From Nematostella vectensis (taxonomy: Eukaryota > Cnidaria > Anthozoa > Actiniaria > Edwardsiidae): a stretch of 64,000 bases of DNA. A program made the translations under genes and the position numbers. Below the pieces are notes generated by a model. The model ran no database searches. It was not told the origin of the DNA and worked only from the letters and a program-made list of their open reading frames with translations. Location: NCBI RefSeq assembly GCF_932526225.1, contig NC_064047.1, forward strand, positions 6,077,501-6,141,500, given 5' to 3'. Numbering within the stretch: the stretch's first letter is position 1; every line of letters starts with the position of its first letter. Shown here one piece after another: positions 1-51,535 of this stretch.

Positions 1-121
1 GAACATGGGTGATATAAGCGCTATATGAATTCCATAATGACGTAGGTTAACAAGAAATTTATTACACGGCAAATTCGCCAGCTGCTTGAAATACATGAAA
101 GACAATTTCTAATGATTGTAC

Positions 122-39942
<39,821 letters not shown>

Positions 39943-40165
39943 GTTATCAAAACTCTAGATTCACACAACAAAATAATGCACAATGGGGCTCAAATAAATA
40001 ACTAATGGTATCTGTGTATTTTTTTTACACATAAAGAAGTCCCAAGGCTTTGTATCTAGTGTATTTTTGCTGGATTATTCGATCTTTCGCGGGTCGTTCC
40101 TCGCCATGTTCCCTTCTAAATCTCCAAGGTGACGGGTATACGAAGCTGTGCCGTCCTACCTCGTG

Positions 40166-40170
40166 ATTGG
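40166..40170 (-). promoter_or_regulatory. CCAAT motif upstream of the dynein ATG
   Basis: CCAATCACG on the gene strand, about 225 bp upstream of the start codon. A five-base match; no clear RFX X-box was found nearby, although ciliary genes often have one. Confidence 0.3.
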
Positions 40171-42060
40171 GCAATTGATTAAGTGCAGAGCCATTGTTTG
40201 AATAGGAATGTAGAATAGAAGTATGTTTATCGATATAAAACAATGAACAAGCGAGGAAATTGGGTAACTTCGGTAGGGGATTTAAACATTGTCTTAATTT
40301 AATAAAAGTTTGGGTTCCCTGATATTTTGTTACTTCTGACAGTGCTTTACCGCCCATTAAGCTTGTTTTGGGTAATCAGTTTCAGATTATTTGCTTAATT
40401 TGGGATTAGTTTTTGCAGGTAAAATTTGCACGATTAGTTTATCAATATTACATAAAGCAGTTTTGTTTGCGATAAGGTTTTATTTGCCTACTGAAAATAT
40501 ACTGAATAATAATGCGCCTTTTTCTGAACTTTCCATCTTTTACTATTTCGCCTATGTAGAAGAAAATAAAAATCGAAAGATTCTTACAGATTTGGGAGTT
40601 CGTTTGGTTCTTGAAAAATTATTAAGAGATAAGACAAGAACATGACGAAAATTAGACAAAAAGTACTTCAGTAGTTGTAGAACTTTGGTTTTAATATCTA
40701 TTTATAGTTTTGTGTTGGCTTGAAGGACCGTTATGTTTCATACAAGGCTTGGAAGCGCAAAGAAACAGATGTTCACCATTTGTCTCATCCTTAATTTTTA
40801 TAGGCGTATCACGATATTTCCATCTTTTTGTCGAGAGCATTGTGGAAACGAAGCGCGAGAGAAAAATCGTTTTAGTGGTAAGTGCAAGGGCGGGAGGATA
40901 GTTGGCAAGAGAACCCTCGAGTGATCGCACTCGAAGACAAAATGTGAGCTCACCTTTTCTGTTCGATTTTTTTTTTAAGGAAATTGCCCCCTCCGGGAGT
41001 GCCAGATTCCATTCTTAACATAAAAAAACACAAAGCGAAGGCTAAAAAAGTAAACTAATGAATAGTAAAGAAGCACTGGTTAGGCAAAACTATTTTAAGA
41101 AATTTAGCCCAAAATGAGAGCTAGCAAGCCAGATCCCTTCTCTATAACTTGCGTTGTTTCACAATAAAACAGCATGAGGAGTAACGTATAAAACTTTTTA
41201 AAGGACGAATAAAGTTTTATTTGAAAAGGTATTTCTTCTAACATTAGAAAATCCCAACATTAACATATACAGTTAGATACAAACGTTCGATACAATAGAG
41301 CTTTTAGTTACTAAGCGAGTGAGTGGGGAAAGGGCGTGAATAGGTTTTTGGATCGTTGGGTTTCACAAGAAAATACTGGGACAAGGGATTACTATCCTGA
41401 TAACCAAAAGACAGATCGCTGAGTTAGACATGAAAAGTGAAGACGAGTTCCCGAATAACGAAGTTCGGCCAAATTACAGGGGTTGTAAAAGGTTTTATTT
41501 TCGCGAAACGAGATTTGCTCATTTCACTGTCGAGAAAGGTGGAATCGTTCATTTCGACGTCCGTGAAACGGAAGTTTTAAGTCTCCGTGAATCGAGTTTT
41601 AGCTCAAAGTTTTGAGTGTGTTGAACGGAGAATCGTGTTACCTTTCCAATAGATAGATATGTATTGTCGTATGCAGTAATAACATATAATTTCGGATTTT
41701 GATCGCGGTACTACTGTATTGGCGATTTTTGGACGTGATATTACGGTATTTGCGAGTTTGGGACGCGATATTGGGGTATTCCAAAACGTGATATGTGAAA
41801 AGGTAACCTTTTGGCCGTGAAACGCGTGAAAACGCCATTTTTCGGGTTCGTGAAACGTGATCTATACCCCCTTTACCACCCTGAGTTTAGCGATTCCATA
41901 TTATGCTTCTAAAGTTTCAATTTTTTCCGAAAGAACACGCTCCTAAGCTTCACCATCATATATTCTATAAACGTATAAACGGGGAAGGAAAAGTTTAGTC
42001 TATGTTGGTGAGGATAAAAAAGCGTGCACATCTTTCCTAATCGCGCACTTATGCCCTGCT

Positions 42061-43488
42061 CAGGCCGGTACCCAGGGGGGTGCAGGGGGTGCGAACGCAC
42101 CCCCACCCCACCCTACAACGGCCGAAGTAGGCCTTTCCAGATTGTATGTGCTCGGCACTATTCTAGTGCAATTTGGGTTTGGGAGCTCTAGTTTGATCAG
42201 AGAGCACTTTTTGGGTAAACAAGTCAAATTCTAGCTTTTTTAACCCAAGTTACTAGGTTTTGTTGCCTTATATAGACATTTCTAGTTTCCTTAACTACAA
42301 ATAATGTTATCTCAACTAGGCTAAGACTGTAAGACTGGTGATATTTCGATATTTTAATAGGTAGGCTGTGCTTTGGTAACCACAAATATTGGGTAGCCTG
42401 TGGAGTTCATTACAATAATAGAATGCCTTATCTAGAAGATCTGTTTGCCATGTTTTCCTGTTTTACATCTATTGTAATTATTTCTCGTTAGGAGATTGTT
42501 ATAATTAAGGTCTGTTATCAGGTTTGACATTATTGACATTGGTGATGTTTGTAAATGAACATTGTTTTTTAGAAGTATCCAAATAACAAAGATAAACAAA
42601 CATAAAAGAGAACTAAAGTAATTGTAATACAGTTAGTTGTTATACACTAAAGTGTGATTTACCCGTTCATGAACAACGATGTACTCTAATGCGACATGAC
42701 GGAAAAACATGACATGACGCTTCAAATAAGCCCATTTTTCACATCTAATAAGGCGGAACTTCCCTTAGTAATTAGTGAGTAAAAGCCAACAAAATACCAA
42801 ATGCGACTTTTTTTAAATTGATGCGACTTTCTGTAAAAGGTCATTGAAATTTGAGCTTTTCGTCCCTGAGCCCATACATAGCGCAATGATGATCAAGGAA
42901 AACATATCTTAAAAAGACAAAATCTGGGTATATGCATTTCGGTATCACGTTATTTGTGTTTTGAAAATCATTCCGGAATACAAAGAACCGAAGGCCATTG
43001 TAAGAAATCATGTTTTCTTTGTCTATCTCGAATTGCGCATTTCCATCATGTTTTTCCGTCATGTCCTCTAATGCATGTATTTAATAAAAGCAATAATTTT
43101 TTTTTTAATTATACGTCAATGAGCACTATTTGAGCACTATTTTGATTTTGTATCACTTTTTAAGCACTTTTTGGGAGCATCTTTCTGGTTTTTTGGGAGC
43201 ACTATCTGGAAACGCCTAGGCCGAAGGTCCACTTTAGGTTCTTAATAGACGTGCTATTTGTAGACAAAACTAAAAAGCACAAGCTAGATCACTCTGGAAT
43301 GTAGCCAAATTTGACAATAAGGAGATACTGCAAAGTAAAAAAAAATCCCTCTTTGTTCTTTCGGGGGTGGTCAGATTTTATCAGAGAACCCCCACCCCCC
43401 CCCCCATGGAAAAATTAGGTCCACTTTTTCGGATGCCGCACGCCCCCCCCCCCCCCCCCCCCCAAGAAAAAACCTGCGTACGGGCCTG
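42061..43488. mobile_element. 1.4-kb TIR element with 5-bp target duplication
   Basis: Begins CAGGCCGGTACCCAGG and ends CCTGCGTACGGGCCTG, with CTGCT directly outside both ends. It has a GGTGCAGGGGGTGCGAACGC subterminal block shared with 44036-44342 and no transposase. A second inverted pair (GACATGACGGAAAAACATGA at about 42696; its complement at about 43044) suggests another element nested inside. Confidence 0.75.
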
Positions 43489-44035
43489 CTGCTTTTTATG
43501 ATTTACAATATGCTAGTGCATTGTCAACAGCGTTCAAAATAAGATAGATAGATATTTTATTACATTACATTGCTATTAAGTCAAGGTTTTCCCAAGGCAG
43601 AGACTCTGATGGCAAAGCAATCATATACATAAACGCCCTACTTGTCTGTGAGAATATAATATTGGCTTTTCGGGCCTCGGAACAGTAGTTAGACACATGT
43701 ATAATATCGTTTAAAAGATCGCTGCGCAGTATATTGTATATTGTATTTGTAACAAAATAAAATCCTTATTTGGTAGGCATTGTCGATATAGCCTTTGTTT
43801 AACTTTTTTATAGGGTCTTTTGTACCTAAATAATTAAAAACAAGTTTGGTGCCAGCCCCCCTCCCTTCCCCTCCAAAGTACCGCGTCACCCGTGATATTT
43901 TGCTTCATCAAAACCTAGCAAACGTTTGACTTTTTAACTTCTAGTTTGGTAACGATTAAACGTTTTAATTCTTAATTGATAACGAGAAGCTGCTCTAGTT
44001 GTCATAATGATCTTGTTTAAACTCTACATATATAC

Positions 44036-44342
44036 CAGGCCCGTACCAAGGGGGGTGCAGGGGGTGCGAACGCCCCCCCCCCCCCCACAACGGCCGAAGG
44101 TCCACTTTTGGTTCCCAATGGACGTGCTATTTGTAGACAAAACTATAAAGCAGTACGTAGCCAAATCCGACAATTAACGTCCCGTGGAGATACTGCAAAG
44201 GCATAAATTCCCTTTTGTTCTTTCGGGGATGGTCATATTTTTATCAGAGAACTTATTCCCTTCCTCCACCCTCTCCCCCCCGGAAAAATTTCGGATTTCG
44301 CACCCCCCCCCCCCCCCAAGAAAAATCCTGGGTACGGGCCTG
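44036..44342. mobile_element. 307-bp TIR element with 5-bp target duplication
   Basis: CAGGCCCGTACC at the left is inverted as GGTACGGGCCTG at the right, with TATAC outside both ends. It shares its subterminal sequence and a GGTCCACTTTtGGTTC-like block with the larger element at 42061. Confidence 0.85.
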
Positions 44343-44530
44343 TATACAATCTACAAATACTATTTCCTTTACTGGCTTTTGCTGTATTTGCGCGGGGAAT
44401 CGCCTATGAACTGAACAAGACTTATCATTGCAGTATTCCATATGAGTACTTTGATTTAGCTTTAAACACATTACTGGATCATTTTAGCAGAAACCTGTAA
44501 AGCAAAATATCTAGCTCCTTGATCTTATTG

Positions 44531-47500
44531 TTACATTTTAGTTGAGTCAATCTTGTTATCGTGAGCTTCTGTTGCACTTTTCGTGGAAGTATTTCTCTTC
44601 TCATCAGCCTTGATACCCAGGAGCTCTCGGTACAGTCTTTTGGCCTGGTCACTTAGTGCAAACGCCGCCGCGATGTACACCCCCTGCAGACAGTTCAGCG
44701 ACACGAAAACGTACCACAGCGGCGACCACAAGAGAGCAGCACCGAATCCAAACACCCACGTGAAGCCCATCACTGATGCCAGGCGCACGTAGATACCGAA
44801 ATGACCTCGCCTCTTGGAATTCTCTGCAGCCATTTGGGCCTGGCTGGCTGTGGTCTTTATGGCTTTGACGGTGAGGCCATAAAAGACGGCGTCAACTATT
44901 ATTGCAAGCGCAATAGGAATGGCGAATATGTATACTATAGCAAGTCCATTAGCCATCCAGCAGAACTGCAGAAAGCCGTATCCAATATCAACGATTCCTG
45001 TTTGGTCGAGGGATACGCAAATGACAACAAACATCAGACATGGAAGCCATCCGAGTGCCATGTACCTCAGACATTTTCTTGACTTCTCACTTCTGGATCC
45101 CGGGGACGCGCGGTGGCCGTTAATTGAGAAAGCCCTCCAAGTGTCATACGCGATGATTGACGTCCACATGAATGACACCAGGTAGAAGTACTGCAGCGAA
45201 GCGGCAACAATTGTGCACGTGACTGGTTTGTCTGTCTGATTGACACCTGTGAGCCACGTGACCTGTGCTAGTAGGGTGGAAAAGCCGAGATTCATCAGGT
45301 TGACACCCGGTATCGTGCGGAGCTCGCTGAAAAGGAGGTAGGTGACGAGGAAGAAGACGAGTCCAGCGATGGACAGTAACATGCACATAAGCGTCAGCCA
45401 TGACAGGGCGGGGTCATCTGCCCAGGTCTTCTCACGCCTAGGAGGGAGATCCGTACAAACAAAGGTAGCGCCATTATCTACAAAGTATTCAGATTTATTG
45501 TATGTTCTGGCTGAAGCTTCGACATAAATGGATTGATTTGGAAAGATAGTAAATTGTTCCACCCTTGAGAAGACCCCTGAGCAAATAGACTCGCGTCGGC
45601 CAGCATGACACACGTGGATAGGTCCAGTTGTCACATTAGTCCCATTTGTGTAGTAGTATCTAGCGTGGAAGACCTCTCCAGACGAATTGATGTAGACGGA
45701 GCCGGACAGCAATGGGGTGTACTCGTTCTGATTGTACTGCCTGAGATCGGAGCATGAAAGAATTCTTGCCGTAGCTTTGAAAACTTCGCATTCTGTACCA
45801 TTGATAATCATACTAAATGGAGAGGAAAAGTGAAGCACTCGATCAAAGCTTATACCTTTCGCGATATCTCTTCTTTTTCTTTCTCTCTTCTCTTCTCTTG
45901 GCTCTACATCGAAGTCTACATTCAAGAATCTCAATTCATGTGTTGTCTTAATGTTAGAAAAACTCCAGCTGCCAGAAAATGTCTGATGAAGTACTGAAGC
46001 AATGGTCTCATTCGGTACGGAACATCCAAAGTCAAGTCTGACCCAAAGCAATACTCTGTACTTCTCAATGTTTGAACGAAGCGGTGCAAAAGAGCTAAAG
46101 CCTTGTTCACACGTCTCCATGTCGGGGTTGTACTCAAGGCCTGGTCTACACTTTATTCCTGATGTCCATCGACCATTTCCTTCGAAATTGAAGGTGATTG
46201 AGAAAGGTGGGGGAGTGTAGGGACTTGAGCGTTCCGATTCCACTGGTCCACATTCAAGAAAATGCTTCTCGTTTGAGCAAAAAGAGTTTCTGAGGTTAAC
46301 AGCCGACCTTCTGGAAACTATTCCAACGGTTCCATTTGAGCACCTATCACCACAATGGGTTAGATTTGAGCACGACTCTACCTCAAAGCATAGGCGCCTT
46401 GGACTGCCAGATGGGATCACCCAGGAGATTTTGTTACCGCAGTGCCTTAGTAGGAAGCCTAGCTTCTGTTCTATAGCCATTGATTCAGGGGCGGAGACGT
46501 CACAGTCATAAGAAATATCGTACACCTTGAGATCTTGCTCATGGAGGCCACTACAATATGCGCAGTGGTGGTTCTTGTAAACTTTGCCATCATTCGTATA
46601 CACAGGTCTGGCATCCAGCAAGTCCTGAACCGATTCTTTCTTGGACAAACGATCCACAAACTCGCATCGCTGTTTTGTGGGCATAATTTGATAATCGTCT
46701 GGGCATTTGTTTATCATCCAAACACGCTGTTTGCCAATCTTCTCGCAAGACCAATGGACCTTAGGTTCTACAGGAGCGTCCACATTCACGGGTGCTTGGG
46801 TGGTCCCCGGATATGGGTTCCCTCCTCTGACTATACCCTTGTCTCCAGGTGGCCCTGGCATTGCTCCTTGTCCCATCCCCGATACCATGCCCGGTACTGG
46901 AGTGGATGTTGTATTGGGTGAAGCTGTTGCTAACAAGTTTGGGCTGGGTTGATTTGGCGCTTTTGGTACAAGAACCGGGCTATTGCCCGGTAAAGCTGGT
47001 GATCCTGGCATTATCCCTTGGCCTGGTCCTTTTGATATCCCTGGTCCTGTTGCCGATCCCTGTGCTGACTGGAGGCCGATGTAAGAATTCATGGAAATAT
47101 TGTCCTTGGAAATTGTAAAATTTCCAGTCGCGTTTAGTTTGCAGAAGTGTTCATAATCCGCGCAACAGTCCACAAACTGCTCACACTGATGGTCGCAGTA
47201 GCAAATTAGCTCAAGGCTAAACGAGAGGGATGGTGGATTGTGGCACTTGTTTTTACATGACAATTTTGTCTCGCAAACTGTTATTCTGGGATCAAGGTTA
47301 CCGCTACTGTTTTGTAAGTTCTTGCCACTTTCAGCAAGCAGAGATCTCGGACTTCTTTTACTTTTTCTTGTCAACAAGGTGGGTAGATTGCCTGCATGGT
47401 TTCGCACGCTGTTGTCTTCGTGTGGCTCCTTTTTTTTCTCATCTCTGTAGAATGTTGTCGAAGTTTGAGGATCATTGGCCGAGGTCAATGTGTGATGTGA

Positions 47501-47977
47501 GCTGATTGCGTGCAGTCCTTCTTTTGAGATCTTCTTCAATCGCGGAAATATCGCTTCTGACTCTTCTCTTTGAGGCGTGGTTGCAATTTTCTCAGTAGTT
47601 GTGGGGTCTCCATTAGTCGAAATACTTTTTACTTTGTAAGAATTTTTATTTTGTAAGAATCTTTGCTTGGAAATGGTTAGATATTTTGCCATGGAAAAGT
47701 CGATTTTACCCTCTAGTTCCTCGTTGTAGTACCGTCTGCCAAAATGTCGTCCCAATCGCTTGGAAAGAGCTTTTCTATCATACAGTTCTTTTACATGCTT
47801 CAAGGGGACTTCACCATCTTTCTGGTGCTTTTCTTCATCTTCTTTCGGGAACATCACCTCTACTTTTTTCCCTTCTTGAAACCTTCTAGCTTTTGTTTCG
47901 CTGTCTGTATTTCCAGCTAGTGTAGTGGCTGCGATTGCCAAAACACTTACCAAAGCAAAGCTGAAAGACATCATCAT
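44531..47977 (-). CDS. Single-exon Methuselah/adhesion-like GPCR with somatomedin-B-like domain (1148 aa)
   Basis: Probable cell-surface seven-transmembrane receptor; ligand unknown. Residues 1-22 form a signal peptide (MMMSFSFALVSVLAIAATTL). A basic region with a furin-type site (RKSKR at about 204-208) follows. Next come a somatomedin-B-like Cys knot at about 235-279 (CDHQCEQFVDCC), a Gly/Pro-rich linker at about 300-400, a Cys-rich ectodomain at about 410-630 and a second basic site at about 697-703 (KRERKRR). Seven hydrophobic helices span about 857-1110 and fit the secretin/Methuselah class (family B). No canonical GPS autoproteolysis motif precedes TM1, unlike classic adhesion GPCRs. 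The tail is short and charged. The ORF is uninterrupted from ATG to TAA, unlike the intron-rich neighbours, so retro-origin or lineage expansion of intronless receptors is plausible. Three consecutive Met codons start the ORF. Confidence 0.9.
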   Translation of the reverse strand: MMMSFSFALVSVLAIAATTLAGNTDSETKARRFQEGKKVEVMFPKEDEEKHQKDGEVPLKHVKELYDRKALSKRLGRHFGRRYYNEELEGKIDFSMAKYLTISKQRFLQNKNSYKVKSISTNGDPTTTEKIATTPQREESEAIFPRLKKISKEGLHAISSHHTLTSANDPQTSTTFYRDEKKKEPHEDNSVRNHAGNLPTLLTRKSKRSPRSLLAESGKNLQNSSGNLDPRITVCETKLSCKNKCHNPPSLSFSLELICYCDHQCEQFVDCCADYEHFCKLNATGNFTISKDNISMNSYIGLQSAQGSATGPGISKGPGQGIMPGSPALPGNSPVLVPKAPNQPSPNLLATASPNTTSTPVPGMVSGMGQGAMPGPPGDKGIVRGGNPYPGTTQAPVNVDAPVEPKVHWSCEKIGKQRVWMINKCPDDYQIMPTKQRCEFVDRLSKKESVQDLLDARPVYTNDGKVYKNHHCAYCSGLHEQDLKVYDISYDCDVSAPESMAIEQKLGFLLRHCGNKISWVIPSGSPRRLCFEVESCSNLTHCGDRCSNGTVGIVSRRSAVNLRNSFCSNEKHFLECGPVESERSSPYTPPPFSITFNFEGNGRWTSGIKCRPGLEYNPDMETCEQGFSSFAPLRSNIEKYRVLLWVRLDFGCSVPNETIASVLHQTFSGSWSFSNIKTTHELRFLNVDFDVEPREEKRERKRRDIAKGISFDRVLHFSSPFSMIINGTECEVFKATARILSCSDLRQYNQNEYTPLLSGSVYINSSGEVFHARYYYTNGTNVTTGPIHVCHAGRRESICSGVFSRVEQFTIFPNQSIYVEASARTYNKSEYFVDNGATFVCTDLPPRREKTWADDPALSWLTLMCMLLSIAGLVFFLVTYLLFSELRTIPGVNLMNLGFSTLLAQVTWLTGVNQTDKPVTCTIVAASLQYFYLVSFMWTSIIAYDTWRAFSINGHRASPGSRSEKSRKCLRYMALGWLPCLMFVVICVSLDQTGIVDIGYGFLQFCWMANGLAIVYIFAIPIALAIIVDAVFYGLTVKAIKTTASQAQMAAENSKRRGHFGIYVRLASVMGFTWVFGFGAALLWSPLWYVFVSLNCLQGVYIAAAFALSDQAKRLYRELLGIKADEKRNTSTKSATEAHDNKIDSTKM

Positions 47978-48058
47978 TCAAACATTGCTATATAAGCTTT
48001 TAGGTGGTTGTTCAAAACAGCTCAAAAACGATGATCACAAATGCAACCAAACCTCGCT

Positions 48059-48065
48059 TTTTATA
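48059..48065 (-). promoter_or_regulatory. TATA box of the GPCR gene
   Basis: CATATAAAAAGCG on the gene strand, about 82 bp upstream of the ATG, at the right distance for a short 5' UTR. A closer TTATATAG at about 47990 would place initiation inside the ORF. Confidence 0.5.
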
Positions 48066-48202
48066 TGCAGCTGATTTTGAATTAGTAGCGGTAACCGCTG
48101 TGGGGCGGTGTTTTTATCAGCAAGATATTCGATTAATTATGAGACAAGATAACAGCAAGACATTCGATTAATTATAAAACAAGATAGCGACGAGAATGAA
48201 TA

Positions 48203-48976
48203 CACTCTTTTTTATATAACAACGTCTATTTTTCAGATTAGGCTGGGCCGTTCTTATTTTTGGGACAATTTAAGGCCTCTCGCGAATCGATTCCTTGGAA
48301 ATATGGAAGAGTAAGTTAGAAATTGACACTCGCTTTTTTCGATATTTCCAAGGAATAGATTCTGTGTCCGCTTGTCAAATAACACATCAAGTGGAACTGA
48401 GCTCAACGCAAAATGGGGTGCTTTGCAACTGCAGTATTTTAGATTTCGTACCAAACCCCCAAAACAGCGATTTCAGTTGCACGTGCGTCGCGCCTCGCCG
48501 ATTATTTATATCTAATTTTTATTTTAGGACTTGCAAACTAAAGCATTCGTGATTATGTTTGCCAAAGATCAGATCGATCGCACGCTTTGAAAGGGCTACT
48601 AAACAGGTTTCAATTTGAACGAACTTTCGAAAACAATTACCCGCGAGAGGCCTTTAGGATGAATTACCCATGTTCTTAAATTTTAATAAGAATATAATAC
48701 CCAATGAATGAATAAGGAAGAGAATTACAGTAATGATAAATACCAATAATAATCAAATTGTGCTTATAATAAGAACCTTATTTATTAATTGCCATTGATC
48801 ATTTGTGTAATTCTCTTCCTGATAAATCATTGGGTTTTATATTTTTATATACACTAAAATTTAAGAACATCGTTAAGAACATATTCAGCCTTAAAATGCT
48901 AAAAAAATAAGAAACGGCCCAGCCTCAACTGAAAATTAGACGTTCTTATATAAAAAAAAGAGTGTATCTTTAAAAT
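48203..48976. mobile_element. Foldback DNA element with ~60-bp TIRs, interrupted by a nested MITE
   Basis: ACACTCTTTTTTATATAACA and onward to GGCTGGGCCGTTCTTATTTT at the left is inverted at 48905-48976. Internal segments (AATACCCAATGAATGAATAA versus CAATGAT-complementary text near 48.82 kb) are also inverted. Truncated relatives lie at about 60.25-60.55 kb and 61.5-61.79 kb. Confidence 0.85.
48273..48653. mobile_element. 381-bp Harbinger-like MITE nested in the larger element
   Basis: 12-bp perfect TIRs AGGCCTCTCGCG / CGCGAGAGGCCT flanked by direct TTA on both sides. A 3-bp TWA target duplication is characteristic of PIF/Harbinger elements. Confidence 0.85.
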
Positions 48977-49837
48977 GTCGGAATCACCCGTGTCTTACTG
49001 GTATTCAATTTTTTCTCGAATTTTCATACTCAGCAAAGGTGGTCAATTATAGCCTTAATCGGGGCTGGAAACATGCGGATTGTTGTATTATCTCGCACTT
49101 TGATAAACAATTTCTATTTAAAGCGGTTACCTGGTCACTACTCCGCCTTAAAACGGCAGCGAGGAAGAATATTAAAGAATATCTCAAAATCAGAGGCATG
49201 GTCAAACCTCGCCTTTATACTGCAAGAAAAACTGATGTATTTTTGCCATAATAGCACAATGTGTCGCCTGCGTCTTCTCGATTAAAAAAAACTATCAATC
49301 CTAGCGCTATATGATTTGAGCGCAGATGGCCAATATCGTATCCTTTGAAGAAGGCGGATGCATGCTAACAAAGCGTCTAAACCCAGCAAGAAATTTTCCA
49401 TTAATCGTCAGGGCTCCTAAAATTGACTTTTTTCGGCATCTTTGATAAATGTGTTTGGTAAAGTAAAGGTAGCGGGCAGCTGCAAACTTAAAAATATATA
49501 TAAATATTGCAGTCCATTTTATGCGCCATGTGAGCAAAAATGTGCAATTTATCAACCTTCGAGCTCGAAGCAGGATACATGCGAACATGTTGGATAAAAA
49601 TCTTTTTATTTCTTACGTAACTAACTGCAACCTGGCGTTCGGCCGGGTATTCCTTGGTGTTACGGAGAGCTTTGTTTTTGGTGCCCAAGGCCTTTGTACT
49701 CTATTTCATTGTCTCGTTCTAAGGTCTTTGTTTTTGGCTTTTGTTTCATTGTGTTTTTGGTGCTGGTGCTCCGTAACACCAAGAAACTACCGTTCGGCCG
49801 CTATTTTAAAAAAAATTGGTATTCCTGCTTTCGTTAA

Positions 49838-50117
49838 GGTGGTGTTACACGGGATAACATATGCAACGAAACATTTCGCGATACATTTTATCGTATCCAT
49901 TCTAAAATTTTGCCAAACAAATGTTACACGGAATGACTTTCCAGAAATTTGTCATTCTGTGTTGCATGTTTTTGAAGCGGGTTAAAAAACACGCACCATG
50001 TTGTCGAGTGAAATGATGCAGAAGTTGGGTTGCGTGATGTTATACGGTCAGAAACTTTCTACGATGCAATGTTTCGCGAATAGTTTTTGTTGCATCTTAT
50101 CCGGTGTAACACCACCT
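49838..50117. mobile_element. ~280-bp MITE
   Basis: AAGGTGGTGTTACACGGGAT is inverted at the right as TCCGGTGTAACACCACCTT. Internal CGAAACATTTCGCGA-type inversions; no coding capacity. Confidence 0.85.
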
Positions 50118-51430
50118 TTATGAGCCAGCTTTCTGTGCAAATTGTGAACTCGGCAGCAATCCATAGCACACGATCTCACCAACACGAGAAACAGGGGATC
50201 TCCTAATAGGGCTTAGATTGTTTTTGATTAGGGGGTGGGGTATAACATTGAGAAACTGCAAAGGAAAGGATAGTGGTTTATCATGCTCATGGAAAACTTC
50301 GGGAAAACATGACGGAAAACCCTCGCGCACGTGCGCTGCGAAGAGATACTAGAAACCCCGATTTCGTACAATTGCCTTCGGGTCAAACAAGTATTTTTTT
50401 AAGACAAGTTTTTGATCAAGAACCTCGTTTTCTTGATGTTTTACTTAATTACGATATAAATTTATAAGACTTTGTACAAGAGATATTATTCATTAAAAAA
50501 TACAATATCCGGTCTATGACACTCTTGATGAGCTCGCTAGAAAGACTATACTGTACTATTCCAGTTGTGTTATCTGCGCCCAATTTTGAATCTCTACACT
50601 GAATTAGTTATTCTATTTCACTTCGGATCTCATTTTTTTTTTTTTTAATTCCGCGAGAAAACGTGAGCCTGTTTGTGCTTTATCGCGGAAAACTAGATCC
50701 ATCGACTAAAAAGCGATTTGCAATAAAACAAATCACTTGATTTTTTGAGTGAGGAACTCGCGCCAGCAATTACTCAGAAATGACTGCCGGCGTCACGCCA
50801 TAAAGCGAAAAAAAAATAAAAAAATTAAAATAAAACTTTCAATGAAAATAAGGCCTTCGTTGACACTTTCTGGCGCGCTGGATAATTTCCTTTTTGATGT
50901 TATTTGTCGCAAAATGCCGGAGCGCGCGCGAGTTTTCCATACAAGAAGTCAAGTGATTTTTAGTGCAAGTCGTCAATTGGCTGACTTGACAATAACAACC
51001 GATGCTTAACACACAAAATACACTGCCAATTAATGAAAAAAGGTTAAGATAAAGGTTAAGAAAAAAAAAAGAACTTATGTTTCACCACCAAGCTAGTTAA
51101 AGCAGAAACCTTTAAATTAATTTTCTAGGTATTTTGGTATTTTTTTTGGGCACACGCTGCCTATTTTCTACAAGCGCATGCAAATCAGAGTTGTATGTGG
51201 GGGTGTCTGTGTCTGTGGGGTCAAAACTCTTTGAGCGAATGACCAAAACAACAATTCAGATCCATGTGTGAATAATCAGTATTTCCTATAATTACAGATG
51301 TTCAGTAAACGGTGGCTCACAGAAGACTTATAATGTACCGTAGCCCTTCTAGTTTGTTATATGCAGTAATAAGATGTCTACATATGCGGTAATAAGTGCT
51401 TGGTTGTTATATTCGGGTGTTTAATGATAA

Positions 51431-51535
51431 TCAAGCCTTTAGTTTAGCCAGCATCTCCTCTATGTCTGCATCAGATGTGCTAGCTTTGCTACCTGATGAG
51501 AGTTTGCTACCATGAGCTGTTGGAGCAGAGGCCAT
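51431..51535 (-). CDS. CHMP2B: CHMP2B exon 7 (stop codon, MIM)
   Basis: Residues 175-208, a Ser-rich linker then DIEEMLAKLKA and TGA. The final helix is the VPS4/MIT-binding motif of the family. Confidence 0.96.
   Translation of the reverse strand: MASAPTAHGSKLSSGSKASTSDADIEEMLAKLKA

Larger units (their letters stand above)
39943..44530. other. Intergenic region between the dynein and the GPCR gene
   Basis: No supported gene. It contains the dynein promoter region (first ~500 bp), an unexplained AT-rich 84-codon open frame at 40391-40645 on the plus strand, a degenerate GTGAAACG-rich stretch at about 41.3-41.9 kb with weak inverted ends, and two TIR elements listed separately. Confidence 0.6.

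Noticed and set aside
40391-40645. 84-codon plus-strand frame preceded by TTTTTGCAG
   Set aside because: AT-rich and family unknown, with no partner exon found; the protein-like charged end is not enough.
46535-46921. 128-codon plus-strand frame and others antisense to the GPCR
   Set aside because: Shadows of a strongly supported 1,148-codon gene on the opposite strand.
50309-50467. Plus-strand frame ending FLDVLLNYDINL
   Set aside because: Short, without supporting splice sites or homology; probably chance or decayed sequence.
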